Source of the DNA: Xanthomonas sp. AM6
GTDB taxonomy: Bacteria > Pseudomonadota > Gammaproteobacteria > Xanthomonadales > Xanthomonadaceae
Length of the DNA: 64,000 bases
Assembly (NCBI RefSeq): GCF_025665335.1
Contig: NZ_CP106869.1
Span: 1 to 64,000, forward strand
Direction: 5' to 3'
Shown here: positions 40,942-49,401 of the stretch, piece after piece
Layout: each line of letters opens with the position of its first letter
How positions within the stretch are numbered: position 1 is the stretch's first letter
Notes under the pieces: generated by a model
What the model was told of the DNA's origin: nothing
Database searches by the model: none
Seen by the model: only the letters and a program-made list of their open reading frames with translations
Made by a program: the position numbers and the translations under genes

Positions 40942-42102
40942 CTACGGCGATACCGCAGACTCGCGCGTGACCCGCGCCAGCGACTCGCGCGAGATCTCCG
41001 CGATCGAGCGGGCGCCGGTCAGCGTCATCGCCACCCGCATCTCCTTCTCGATCAGCGTCAGCAGGTTCTCCACCCCGGCCTGGCCGGCGGCGGCCAGCGC
41101 ATACACGAAGGCGCGGCCGAGCAGCACCGCGTCGGCGCCGAGCGCGAGCATGCGCACCACGTCCAGCCCGCTGCGAATGCCGGAATCGGCCAGGATCTTC
41201 AATTCGCCCTTCACCGCGTCGGCGATCGCCGGCAGCGCGCGCGCGCTGGACAGCACGCCGTCGAGCTGGCGCCCGCCATGGTTGGAGACCACGATGCCGT
41301 CGGCGCCGAAGCGCACCGCGTCGCGCGCGTCGTCCGGGTCGAGGATGCCCTTGATGACCATCGGCCCGTTCCAGAACTCGCGGATCCACTCCAGGTCCTT
41401 CCACGCGATCGACGGGTCGAAGTTGGCGCCGAGCCAGCCGATGTAGTCGCCCAGCCCGGTCGGGCTGCCGCGGTAGGCGGAGATGTTGCCCAGGTCGTGC
41501 GGGCGCCCGAGCAGGCCCACGTCCCAGGCCCAGCGCGGGTGGGTGACGGCCTGCAGCATGCGCCGCAGCCCCGCCTTCGGCCCGCTCATGCCCGAGTGCG
41601 CGTCGCGGTAGCGCGCGCCGGGCGTGGGCATGTCCACGGTGAACACCAGCGTGGTCACGCCGGCGGCCCTGGCCCGCTCCAGCGCGTTGCGCATGAAGCC
41701 GCGGTCCTTGAGCACATACAGCTGGAACCACATCGGCCGGTCGATCGCCGGCGCCACTTCCTCGATCGGGCACACCGACACCGTGGACAGGGTGAACGGC
41801 ACGCCCTTGGCCGCCGCCGCGCGCGCGGCCTGCACCTCGCCGCGGCGCGCGTACATGCCGGTCAGGCCGACCGGGGCCAGCGCCAGCGGCAGCGCCAGGC
41901 GCTCGCCGAACAGTTCGGTCGCCAGGCTCAGGTCGGCCATGTTGCGCAGCACCCGCTGGCGCAGCGCGATGTCGGCCAGGTCGGCGACGTTGCGCCGCAA
42001 GGTGTGCTCGGCGTAGGCGCCGCCGTCGATGTAGTGGAACAGGAACGGCGGCAGCCGCGCCTGGGCGGCGGCGCGGTAGTCGGAGGCGGCGGAAATGATC
42101 AT
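40942..42102 (-). CDS. lldD: FMN-dependent L-lactate dehydrogenase
   Basis: LldD oxidises L-lactate to pyruvate and feeds electrons to the respiratory chain at the inner membrane. At 386 residues it begins [20 protein letters not shown] and has the (S)-2-hydroxy-acid oxidase features [29 protein letters not shown] and the catalytic histidine region [12 protein letters not shown]. It lies 11 bp downstream of its regulator lldR. Confidence 0.95.
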   Translation of the reverse strand: MIISAASDYRAAAQARLPPFLFHYIDGGAYAEHTLRRNVADLADIALRQRVLRNMADLSLATELFGERLALPLALAPVGLTGMYARRGEVQAARAAAAKGVPFTLSTVSVCPIEEVAPAIDRPMWFQLYVLKDRGFMRNALERARAAGVTTLVFTVDMPTPGARYRDAHSGMSGPKAGLRRMLQAVTHPRWAWDVGLLGRPHDLGNISAYRGSPTGLGDYIGWLGANFDPSIAWKDLEWIREFWNGPMVIKGILDPDDARDAVRFGADGIVVSNHGGRQLDGVLSSARALPAIADAVKGELKILADSGIRSGLDVVRMLALGADAVLLGRAFVYALAAAGQAGVENLLTLIEKEMRVAMTLTGARSIAEISRESLARVTRESAVSP

Positions 42103-42113
42103 CGGTGCGGTCG

Positions 42114-42947
42114 TCAGGGAGAGGAGGGGAGGCGCGAAGCGCGCGCGCGGCGCGCCTCGTCCTCGTCGAGGCTGCGCAGGGCGGTGTGGACGAAGGCCAG
42201 GTGCGCATGCGCCGCGTCGCGCGCGCGGTCCGGATCGCCGGCCAGGATCGCGTCGTGCAGCGCGCGGTGCTGCGCCAGCAGCGGCGCGAAGGTGCGCGGC
42301 GACCGGAACAGGGTCTGCCGGCTCTGCGAGATGTTGGTCTGCAGCAGGTCGAACAGGCCGCGCATCACCTGCAGCAGCACGCGGTTGTGCGCGGCCTCGG
42401 CGATGGCCAGGTGGAAATCGGCGTCGGCGCGCGCCTCGGCGGCCGCATCGCCCTGCGCATGCGCCTGCAGCATCGCCTCGAACGCGGCGGCGATGCGCGC
42501 GCGGTCGGCGTCGGTGGCGCGCAGCGCGGCATGCCAGGCGGTGGCGCCTTCCAGCGCATGGCGGGTCTCCAGCACGTCGAAGCGGTACTCCGGGTCGCCC
42601 TGCAGCAGCGGCAGGAACGGCTGCAACGGCGCCACCACCCGTTCCTCGGGCGTGTGCGGCCGCTGCACGTAGGTGCCGCCGCCGGCGCGGGCGCGCAGCA
42701 GCCCCTGGCTGGCGAGCTGGGCGATCGCCTCGCGCAGCGCGGTGCGCGACACGCCCAGCTCCAGCGCCAGCGTGCGCTCGGCCGGCAGGCGCGCGTCCGC
42801 CTGCAGCCCGCGCTGCACGATCAGCGCGCGCAACTGCGCGGCGACGCGGTCGCTGAGGCGGCCGCCGCCGGAAGGGGATGCGGCAGCAATGGGTTGATCG
42901 CGGCGTGCCGTTGGCCGGGCAGGCCTGGTCGCTGATAAATCGGTCAT
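42114..42947 (-). CDS. lldR: GntR/FadR-family regulator LldR
   Basis: The protein has 277 residues. A winged helix-turn-helix at about 32-100 ([23 protein letters not shown]) is joined to a FadR-type all-helical ligand domain (FCD; about 110-250) that binds L-lactate in this family. The start at 42947 is set by the context MTDLSATRP. An operator-like palindrome overlaps this start codon, which implies autoregulation. It is cotranscribed with lldD. Confidence 0.9.
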   Translation of the reverse strand: MTDLSATRPARPTARRDQPIAAASPSGGGRLSDRVAAQLRALIVQRGLQADARLPAERTLALELGVSRTALREAIAQLASQGLLRARAGGGTYVQRPHTPEERVVAPLQPFLPLLQGDPEYRFDVLETRHALEGATAWHAALRATDADRARIAAAFEAMLQAHAQGDAAAEARADADFHLAIAEAAHNRVLLQVMRGLFDLLQTNISQSRQTLFRSPRTFAPLLAQHRALHDAILAGDPDRARDAAHAHLAFVHTALRSLDEDEARRARASRLPSSP

Positions 42948-42953
42948 ACCAAT
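42939..42953. promoter_or_regulatory. LldR operator-like site over the lldR start
   Basis: ATCGGTCATACCAAT matches the perfect site at 43036 at 14 of 15 bases. It fits the TTGGT-N3-ACCAA pattern bound by LldR/FadR-type regulators and covers the lldR start codon. Confidence 0.7.
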
Positions 42954-43023
42954 CTCGTCGGATCGGGCCATTCCAGCGCGCATTAAGCGCGCCCCGCTGC
43001 GCCGGGTCAATTAAGGCTGGGGT

Positions 43024-43489
43024 CTACGTCCAAGTATTGGTCATACCAATCGAACGCCCGTATCCCGCCATGATCGCGGCCGGCACCAACACCAGCCCCA
43101 ACAGGGCCAGCTCGGCGGAGACGAAGCGATACAGCGTGGCCGCCTGCGCCGCCGGCGGCACGAACCCAGGCTGCACGCGTGGCTGGCGGCGCCAGCCGAG
43201 CAGCCGCAATGTCGGCAGCAGCGACACCAGCCCGATCGCCGCGAACACGCCCAGCTTGGCCCAGAACCGGGGGCGTGCAGGTAGCAGCCTGGCCCTTGAG
43301 CCGTAGCGCACGCGCAGGCCGCCGACGATCAGGACCCGCAGCGCAGGCGCCTCGCATGCAGCCGCGCGCCATGCGTGCGCCGTGCGGTGGCTCGCGCAGC
43401 AGCGTCCACGCGACCACCAGCGCGGCGGTCAGCAGCAGCAAGGCCAGGTGGTGATGCGGCGCGGCCAGCAGCAGGTCGAGCGCAGGCAT
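43024..43489 (-). pseudogene. DUF2214 family membrane protein, frameshifted
   Basis: The N-terminal part (start at 43489, MPALDLLLAAPHHHLALLLL) and the C-terminal part (RFWAKLGVFAAIGLVSLLPTL, ending at 43024) match the two halves of a DUF2214 four-helix membrane protein but lie in different frames. Removing one base near 43358-43368 would join EPPHGARMAR to APALRVLIVGGLRVRYG, the expected second helix. It is either a real inactivation or a sequencing error. Confidence 0.75.
43036..43050. promoter_or_regulatory. LldR operator-like site (perfect palindrome)
   Basis: ATTGGTCATACCAAT is a perfect inverted repeat with a 3-base centre, 89 bp upstream of the lldR start codon and inside the 3' end of the neighbouring DUF2214 frame. 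Confidence 0.75.
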
Positions 43490-43499
43490 CGGTCCCGCC

Positions 43500-44081
43500 T
43501 CACCAGACGAACGGCAGCAGCCGCCAGCTGTGCGCGGCGTAGTCGGGGTACTCCTCGGGGAAGGCGTTGGTCAGCATGGCCTCCTCGACCCGGATGCGGC
43601 GCAGGAACGCCCAGGTCACCGGCAGCACGATCGCCAGCAGCGACAGCACGTCGCCCAGCCCGATCGCCAGTCCGTAGAACGAGAGCAGCACGCCGGTGTA
43701 GGAGGGGTGGCGCAGGTAGCGGTACGGACCGCGGCGGATCAGCCGGTGGCCTTCCTGGATGGTCACGTCCACGGTGAACCAGCGCGCCAGCACCCGGATC
43801 GCCCACCGCCGCAGCGCCAGCCCGGTCGCCAGCAACGCGCAACCCGTCCAGCGCGCCGGTTCCTGCAGCGCAGGCGCATAGCGCCACAGGCCGAGGACGG
43901 ACAGCAGCACCGCGACCGCCAGCGCCGCGTACAGCACCCGCCACAGCATCTTCAGCGTGCCCTGGTCGCGCGCGCCGCCGTCGGCCGCGCGCCGGCGGTG
44001 GCTGAGCACGATCTCGTACAAGCCCCAGCACGCACCCAGCAGCATGAACAGCAGGTCGGGATGTCGCAGGGTCAGGTGCAT
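43500..44081 (-). CDS. Isoprenylcysteine carboxyl methyltransferase-like membrane protein
   Basis: The protein has 193 residues with four or five membrane helices and the ICMT/PEMT-type motif RRGPYRYLRHPSYTGVLLSF, followed by EEAMLTNAFPEEYPDY. Family members methylate lipids or prenyl groups with SAM, and the bacterial substrate is unknown. The start at 44081 follows GAGGAAACGACG. It lies 10 bp before the frameshifted DUF2214 gene on the same strand. Confidence 0.82.
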   Translation of the reverse strand: MHLTLRHPDLLFMLLGACWGLYEIVLSHRRRAADGGARDQGTLKMLWRVLYAALAVAVLLSVLGLWRYAPALQEPARWTGCALLATGLALRRWAIRVLARWFTVDVTIQEGHRLIRRGPYRYLRHPSYTGVLLSFYGLAIGLGDVLSLLAIVLPVTWAFLRRIRVEEAMLTNAFPEEYPDYAAHSWRLLPFVW

Positions 44082-44284
44082 CGTCGTTTCCTCGTGGAGA
44101 ACAGGGTCGGTGTACGCCATTGCGCTGCAAACCGGGTGAACGCCCGCCAGCGATGGCACGGTGCCAGTGTGGCCGCCCGGTCGCGCGCCGCCAGCGGCCG
44201 CTGGTCATCGATCCGACCTGCCGGAAGTCACTTTCTGCGCCGGCCCCATTGCCGGCGCCGCGCCGCGCGGTCAGCATCCCCGGC

Positions 44285-45385
44285 ATGAACCGCGTCCTGC
44301 ACGATCTGATCGAACCCAAGCGCCTGGCCGGGCTGGTCACCGTGGCCACCGTGCTGTGGTCGTTCCATCTGCAGCCGCAGGCGCCCGCCGCCTGGCGCTG
44401 GAGCGCGGCCGGCCTGTTCGTGCTGCTGTTGCTGGGGCACCGGTTCCTGCCCGCGCCGCGCCTGCGCGATGCCGCGCTGTGGCTGCAAGCGGCCGTGGCG
44501 CTGGCGCTGGTGTGGCTGGAACCGGACGTCGGCACCGCGCCGGTGCTGCTGGTGGTGGTGCTGGCGCAGGTGGCCTTGCTGTGGGAGCCGCGCCGGGTGC
44601 TGGCGCTGGCGGTGCTGGCCAACCTGGGCACGTTCCTGGCGCTGTCCCCGCTCGGGTTCAAGCGCGCGCTGCTGACCACCCTGATCTACGCCGGCTTCCA
44701 CGCCTTCGCCGCGCTGACCGCGCACTACGCGCGCACCACCGAGATCGCCCGCGAAGCGCTGGCCCGGGTCAACGCCGACCTGCTCGCCACCCGCGCGCTG
44801 CTGGCCGACAGCGCGCGCGACGCCGAACGCCTGCGCCTGGCGCGCGAGCTGCACGACGTGGCCGGGCACACCCTGACCGCGCTGCGGATCAACCTGCGCC
44901 TGCTGCTGGCCGATCCGCAACTGGCCCGGCGCGAGGAACTCGGCGTGGCCGAACGCCTGTCCGGCGAGCTGCTGGCCGACATCCGCAACGTGGTGCAGTC
45001 GCTGCGCGACGACCGCGGCCTGGACCTGGAAACCGCGCTGCGCGCGCTGGCCGCGCCGTTCCCGCGGCCGCAGCTGCGGCTGCAGATCGCGCCGGACGTG
45101 CGCATCACCGATCCGCAACTGGCCGAGACCCTGCTGCGGCTGGTGCAGGAAGCGCTGACCAACGCCGCGCGGCATGCCGACGCCGGCGAGGTGTGCGTGC
45201 GCCTGCATCACGAGGATGGGCAATTGCGCATGGACATCGAGGACGACGGCCGCCGCGCCGAACGCATCCGCGAAGGCAACGGCATCGCCGGCATGCGCGA
45301 GCGCCTGGCCGCGCTGCGCGGCGGCCTGGAGCTGGGGCGCACGCCGCTGGGCGGCATGCAGCTGACCGCGAGGCTGCCGTTGTGA
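44285..45385 (+). CDS. DesK/NarL-type sensor histidine kinase
   Basis: The protein has 366 residues. About six N-terminal membrane helices (35-175) form the sensor. The HisKA_3 dimerisation box ARELHDVAGHTLTALRINL carries the phospho-accepting histidine at 190. The HATPase part shows LVQEALTNAARHA (N box), DIEDDGRR and GNGIAGMRERL (G box). It overlaps its response regulator by four bases. The signal is unknown; DesK relatives sense membrane fluidity. Confidence 0.92.
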   Translation: MNRVLHDLIEPKRLAGLVTVATVLWSFHLQPQAPAAWRWSAAGLFVLLLLGHRFLPAPRLRDAALWLQAAVALALVWLEPDVGTAPVLLVVVLAQVALLWEPRRVLALAVLANLGTFLALSPLGFKRALLTTLIYAGFHAFAALTAHYARTTEIAREALARVNADLLATRALLADSARDAERLRLARELHDVAGHTLTALRINLRLLLADPQLARREELGVAERLSGELLADIRNVVQSLRDDRGLDLETALRALAAPFPRPQLRLQIAPDVRITDPQLAETLLRLVQEALTNAARHADAGEVCVRLHHEDGQLRMDIEDDGRRAERIREGNGIAGMRERLAALRGGLELGRTPLGGMQLTARLPL

Positions 45386-46014
45386 GCGCCTTGCGCATCG
45401 CCCTGGCCGACGACCAGATCCTGGTGCGCGCCGGCCTGCGCGCGCTGCTGCAGACCCAGGACATCGCCGTGGCCTGCGAGGCCGACGACGGCCAGGCGCT
45501 GCTGGACGCGCTGGCGGCCACGCCGGTGGATGTGGTGCTCAGCGACATCCGCATGCCCGGCATGGACGGCATCCAGGCGCTGCAACAGCTGCGCGCGCGC
45601 GGCGACCGCACCCCCGTGCTGCTGCTGACCACCTTCGACGATGCCGACCTGCTGCTGCGCGCCACCGACGCCGGCGCGCAGGGCTTCCTGCTCAAGGACG
45701 CCGCGCCGGAGGACCTGCGCGAGGCGATCGTGCGCGTGGCCGCCGGCGAGACCCTGCTGCAGCCGGTCAGCACCGACCCGGTCCGCGCGCGCTACCGCTA
45801 CCGCGACGAGGATGCGCCGCGCGACACCTTCAACGAACGCGAAGTGGCGATCCTGCGCCTGCTCGCCGGCGGCTACTCGAACAAGGAAATCGCGCGCAGC
45901 CTGTTCCTGGCCGAGGGCACGGTGAAGAACTACGTCTCCACCATCCTGGACAAGCTCGGCACCCGCGACCGCACCCGCGCGGTGCTCAAGGCGATCACGC
46001 TGCGGATCATCTGA
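45382..46014 (+). CDS. NarL/LuxR-family response regulator
   Basis: The protein has 210 residues. The receiver has D10/D11, phospho-acceptor D55 (VVLSDIRMPGMDG) and the lysine in GFLLKDAAPEDL. The C-terminal LuxR helix-turn-helix reads FNEREVAILRLLAGGYSNKE, then AEGTVKNYVSTILDKLGTRD. The GTG start at 45382 overlaps the kinase stop, so the pair is translationally coupled. Confidence 0.94.
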   Translation: MSALRIALADDQILVRAGLRALLQTQDIAVACEADDGQALLDALAATPVDVVLSDIRMPGMDGIQALQQLRARGDRTPVLLLTTFDDADLLLRATDAGAQGFLLKDAAPEDLREAIVRVAAGETLLQPVSTDPVRARYRYRDEDAPRDTFNEREVAILRLLAGGYSNKEIARSLFLAEGTVKNYVSTILDKLGTRDRTRAVLKAITLRII

Positions 46015-46327
46015 GCGGGTAGATGCAGCACCTGTGTCGCCGGACCAGCAGCAGAAGCAGTCGCGACTGAAGTCGCTCCCACAAGGGGCAGCGCCCACCG
46101 TCGGAATACCGTAGCGTTGGGCTTGAGTGTGGGAGCGACTTCAGTCGCGACGCGCAGACCCGCAACGGCTGCAGCCAAAAGCGCCATCTCCGGAACACGC
46201 TCCATCCAACAGCCGCACCAGTCCAGCGCCAGCCTCACGGCCCGCACCAAGCCAGCCGCCGCGGCAGAGCGACTCCATACCATGCCGTCTGCAACCCCGG
46301 CCCTTCTGCACGCGCGCCGCAGACATT
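46015..46327. other. Gap with a REP pair
   Basis: No gene is seen. Inverted REP arms lie at 46060-46083 (GTCGCGACTGAAGTCGCTCC) and 46128-46151 (TGTGGGAGCGACTTCAGTCG). The rest has no recognised structure. Confidence 0.6.
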
Positions 46328-46347
46328 AAGATGCCGCGGGGCATCTT
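46328..46347. promoter_or_regulatory. Palindrome just upstream of fabV
   Basis: AAGATGCC and GGCATCTT form perfect 8-bp arms around GCGG, 17 bp before the fabV start codon. It could be a repressor operator or a leader hairpin close to the ribosome site GAGAGGA (46351-46357). Confidence 0.55.
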
Positions 46348-46364
46348 GCCGAGAGGACACCACG

Positions 46365-47570
46365 TTGATCATCCACCCGAAAGTTCGCGGTTTCATCTGC
46401 ACCACCACGCATCCGCTCGGTTGCGAGCGCAACGTGCTCGAGCAGATCGAGGCCACGCGCGCGCGCGGCGTGCGCCGCGACGGCCCGAAGAAAGTGCTGG
46501 TGATCGGCGCCTCCAGCGGCTACGGCCTGGCCTCGCGCATCACCGCCGCGTTCGGCTTCGGCGCCGACACGCTCGGCGTGTTCTTCGAAAAGCCCGGCAG
46601 CGACAAGAAGGCCGGCACCGCCGGCTGGTACAACTCCGCCGCGTTCGACAAGTTCGCCAAGGCGCAGGGCCTGTACAGCAAGTCGATCAACGGCGATGCG
46701 TTCTCCGACGAGGCGCGCGCCAAGGTGATCGAGCTGATCAAGACCGAGATGGGCGGCCAGGTCGACCTGGTGGTGTATTCGCTGGCCTCGCCGGTGCGCA
46801 AGCTGCCCGGCAGCGGCGAAGTGAAGCGCTCGGCGCTCAAGCCGATCGGCCAGACCTACACCGCCACCGCAATCGACACCAACAAGGACGCGATCATCGA
46901 GGCCTCGATCGAGCCGGCCACCGAGCAGGAGATCGAGGACACCGTCACCGTGATGGGCGGCCAGGACTGGGAACTGTGGATCGACGCGCTGGAAGGCGCC
47001 GGCGTGCTCGCGCCGGGTGCGCGCACCGTGGCCTTCAGCTACATCGGCACCGAGATCACCTGGCCGATCTACTGGCACGGCGCGCTGGGCAAGGCCAAGG
47101 TGGACCTGGACCAGACCGCGCAGCGCCTGCACGCGCGCCTGCAGCGCAGCGGCGGCAGCGCCAACGTGGCGGTGCTCAAGTCGGTGGTGACCCAGGCCAG
47201 CGCGGCGATCCCGGTGATGCCGCTGTACATCTCCATGGTCTACAAGATCATGAAGGAGAAGGGCCTGCACGAAGGCACCATCGACCAGCTCGACCGCCTG
47301 TTCCGCGAGCGCCTGTACCGCGAAGACGGCCAGCCGGCGGCCACCGACGAGCAGAACCGGCTGCGCCTGGACGACTGGGAACTGCGCGACGACGTGCAGG
47401 ACGCCTGCAAGGCGCTGTGGCCGCAGGTCACCACCGAGAACCTGTTCCAGCTCACCGACTACGCCGGCTACAAGCACGAGTTCCTCAAGCTGTTCGGCTT
47501 CGAGCGCCAGGACGTGGACTACGACGCCGACGTGAATCCGGACGTGAAGTTCGATTGCATCGAGCTGTAG
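46365..47570 (+). CDS. fabV: Trans-2-enoyl-ACP/CoA reductase FabV
   Basis: FabV carries out the last reduction of fatty acid elongation and is intrinsically tolerant to triclosan. At 401 residues it begins [20 protein letters not shown], with the NADH loop [16 protein letters not shown] and the Y-x8-K active site [10 protein letters not shown]. The start is a TTG, supported by family alignment and by GAGAGGA eight bases upstream. The rare start codon may limit translation. Confidence 0.95.
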   Translation: MIIHPKVRGFICTTTHPLGCERNVLEQIEATRARGVRRDGPKKVLVIGASSGYGLASRITAAFGFGADTLGVFFEKPGSDKKAGTAGWYNSAAFDKFAKAQGLYSKSINGDAFSDEARAKVIELIKTEMGGQVDLVVYSLASPVRKLPGSGEVKRSALKPIGQTYTATAIDTNKDAIIEASIEPATEQEIEDTVTVMGGQDWELWIDALEGAGVLAPGARTVAFSYIGTEITWPIYWHGALGKAKVDLDQTAQRLHARLQRSGGSANVAVLKSVVTQASAAIPVMPLYISMVYKIMKEKGLHEGTIDQLDRLFRERLYREDGQPAATDEQNRLRLDDWELRDDVQDACKALWPQVTTENLFQLTDYAGYKHEFLKLFGFERQDVDYDADVNPDVKFDCIEL

Positions 47571-48087
47571 GGGCCGGGATTGGGGATTGGGGATTCGGGA
47601 TTGGAAAAACGGCCGGCAGTGATGCCGGCCGTTTTTCTTTGAGCTCGGTGCGTCGCGACTGAAGTTGCTCCCACAGGGGCGACCTGCGCTCTTTGTGGGA
47701 GCGACTTCAGTCGCGACGCAGGAAACCAAGGCCGCCGCTGCGCCGAGCATTGCAGGAAGGTCCGCACCACTCCCCAATGGAAGCCGTCCGGCGGCTGAAG
47801 CGTGGTGCTGCTCGCGGCTGAAGCCGCTTCTGCAAAAGGCGGGGATTCGGGATTCGGGATTCGCGGTGGCGTCGATGCCGCGCTTTCCGTGCGCGTCCCG
47901 GCATCGCGACCGCTTCGTTTTCCTGTCGCGGCTGAAGCCGCTCCTACAGGGAGCGCGCGCGGTTTTTTTGTAGGAGCGGCTTCAGTCGCGACAGGAGAAA
48001 CGAAACGCCGGCAACGCCTAACCACGCGCAACAACGCCGCAACCAACGCTCCTCCCACTCCCAATCCCAATCCCCAATCCCAGCCCC
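47571..48087. repeat. Repeat-rich gap after fabV
   Basis: No gene is seen in these 517 bp. They hold the fabV terminator, GGGATTGGGGATTCGGGATT words (47578-47604, 47838-47862, and complementary at 48058-48085), an inverted REP pair at 47652-47717, a single REP at 47812-47834 and a second inverted pair at 47922-47995. Confidence 0.8.
47606..47635 (+). terminator. Terminator after fabV
   Basis: A perfect 13-bp stem (47606-47618 with 47623-47635, AAAACGGCCGGCA) has a 4-base loop and a run of Ts. It works in both orientations. Confidence 0.92.
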
Positions 48088-49110
48088 TCACCGCTTCACA
48101 TCGAACCGCGAAGCCCCCACGCAGGCCTGCACCTCCGCCTCGCCCAGCGGGTGGAAATCGCCCGGCACCGAATGCTTCAGGCAGCCGGCGGCCAGGCCGA
48201 AGCGGATCGTGGCGGTGTCGTCCCAGCCCTGGTTCAGGCCGTGCAGCACACCCGCGGCGAACGCGTCGCCGCCGCCGATGCGGTCGACGATGCCGGTGAG
48301 TTCCTCGGCCGGGGCCTGCGCCACGCTGCCGTCGCGGCGCAGCAGCATCGCGCCCAGGCTGTGGTGGTCCACGCTGTGCGCCACGCGCTGGGTGCAGGCC
48401 ATCGCCTGCAGGTGCGGGAAGGCGGCAAAGGCGTCGCGCGCGCCGGCCTGCACCCGCGCCTGCGCGCTGTCCTGCGGGTACTGGTGGCCCAGCACCACGC
48501 CCAGGTCGCGGTAGTCGGCGAACAGCACGTCGGCCTGCGCCAGCAGCTGGCGCAGGATGCCCGGCGCGTCGCCGTTCCAGGCCTCCCACAGCTTGGGCCG
48601 GTAGTTGCCGTCGAACGACACGCGCACGCCGAGGTCGCGCGCGCTGCGCGCCGCCGCCAGCGCCGCCGCCGCGCCGCGTTCGCCCAGGGCCGGGGTCACC
48701 CCGGACAGGTGCAGCCACTGCGCGCCGCGCAGCAGCGCCGGCCAGTCGTAGGCGTCCGCCGCGGCCAGCGCGAAGGCCGAGCCGGCGCGGTCGTAGGTGA
48801 CTTCGCTGGGGCGGTGCCCGGCGCCGGTGGTCAGGAAGTACAGGCCCATGCGCCCGGGCACGAAGCGCACGCCGCGGGTGTCCACGCCGTGCCGGCGCAG
48901 TTCGCCGGCGGTCGCCTCGCCCAGCGGGTTGTCCGGCAGCACGCTGACCATCGCCACGTCGTGGCCGAAATGCGCCAGCGACACGCCGACGTTGGCCTCG
49001 GCACCGCCCACGTGCACCTGCAACAGCGGCGATTGCAGCAGGCGCTCGTGGCCGGGGGCGCCCAGGCGCAGCAGCAGCTCGCCGAAGCAGACGAAGCGGG
49101 AAGCGGTCAT
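48088..49110 (-). CDS. kdgK: PfkB sugar kinase, probable 2-keto-3-deoxygluconate kinase
   Basis: The protein has 340 residues of the ribokinase/PfkB fold: FVCFGELLLRLG at the start, VGGAEANVGVSLAHFG, and the catalytic signature VDRIGGGDAFAAGVLHGL with the base aspartate. The sequence FDGNYRPKLWEAW is typical of KdgK, which phosphorylates 2-keto-3-deoxygluconate from uronic-acid breakdown. The start at 49110 is MTASRFVCFGE. It is divergent from a TonB-dependent receptor with shared operator-like sites between them. Confidence 0.8.
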   Translation of the reverse strand: MTASRFVCFGELLLRLGAPGHERLLQSPLLQVHVGGAEANVGVSLAHFGHDVAMVSVLPDNPLGEATAGELRRHGVDTRGVRFVPGRMGLYFLTTGAGHRPSEVTYDRAGSAFALAAADAYDWPALLRGAQWLHLSGVTPALGERGAAAALAAARSARDLGVRVSFDGNYRPKLWEAWNGDAPGILRQLLAQADVLFADYRDLGVVLGHQYPQDSAQARVQAGARDAFAAFPHLQAMACTQRVAHSVDHHSLGAMLLRRDGSVAQAPAEELTGIVDRIGGGDAFAAGVLHGLNQGWDDTATIRFGLAAGCLKHSVPGDFHPLGEAEVQACVGASRFDVKR

Positions 49111-49178
49111 GGCAATCAGATCCTTGGCGGCGGAAGGCGCCAAGCATGCCGGGGAAAACCGGCGGCGGCCAGGTATCG

Positions 49179-49194
49179 TGACCAGCGGTGTCAT
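49179..49194. promoter_or_regulatory. Operator-like repeat, copy 1
   Basis: TGACCAGCGGTGTCAT is identical to the 16 bases at 49335-49350. It is nearly palindromic (TGAC...GTCA) and resembles LacI-family operators. Confidence 0.65.
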
Positions 49195-49334
49195 TTTCCG
49201 TGGCGGCAAATCGGGCCCGAGCCTTGCGGCGATGCCGTTCGCGCGATCGCGCCGGCAAAAAGCCCCGCAAATCCAGGCCGTTTTCTGCTGCGCTGCAAGA
49301 TGCTGCGATGTTTCGCAACTGTTAACGTCGGTTT

Positions 49335-49350
49335 TGACCAGCGGTGTCAT
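49335..49350. promoter_or_regulatory. Operator-like repeat, copy 2
   Basis: An identical 16-mer lies 156 bp from copy 1 and 52 bp before the receptor ATG. Both copies are followed by a CCG-GGCAAA-like tail. Copy 1 sits near the kinase start and copy 2 near the receptor start. Confidence 0.65.
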
Positions 49351-49401
49351 CCGCGGCAAAACCGAACACAACGCAGTTCATGGACCCTTGGGAGGGGAGA
49401 C

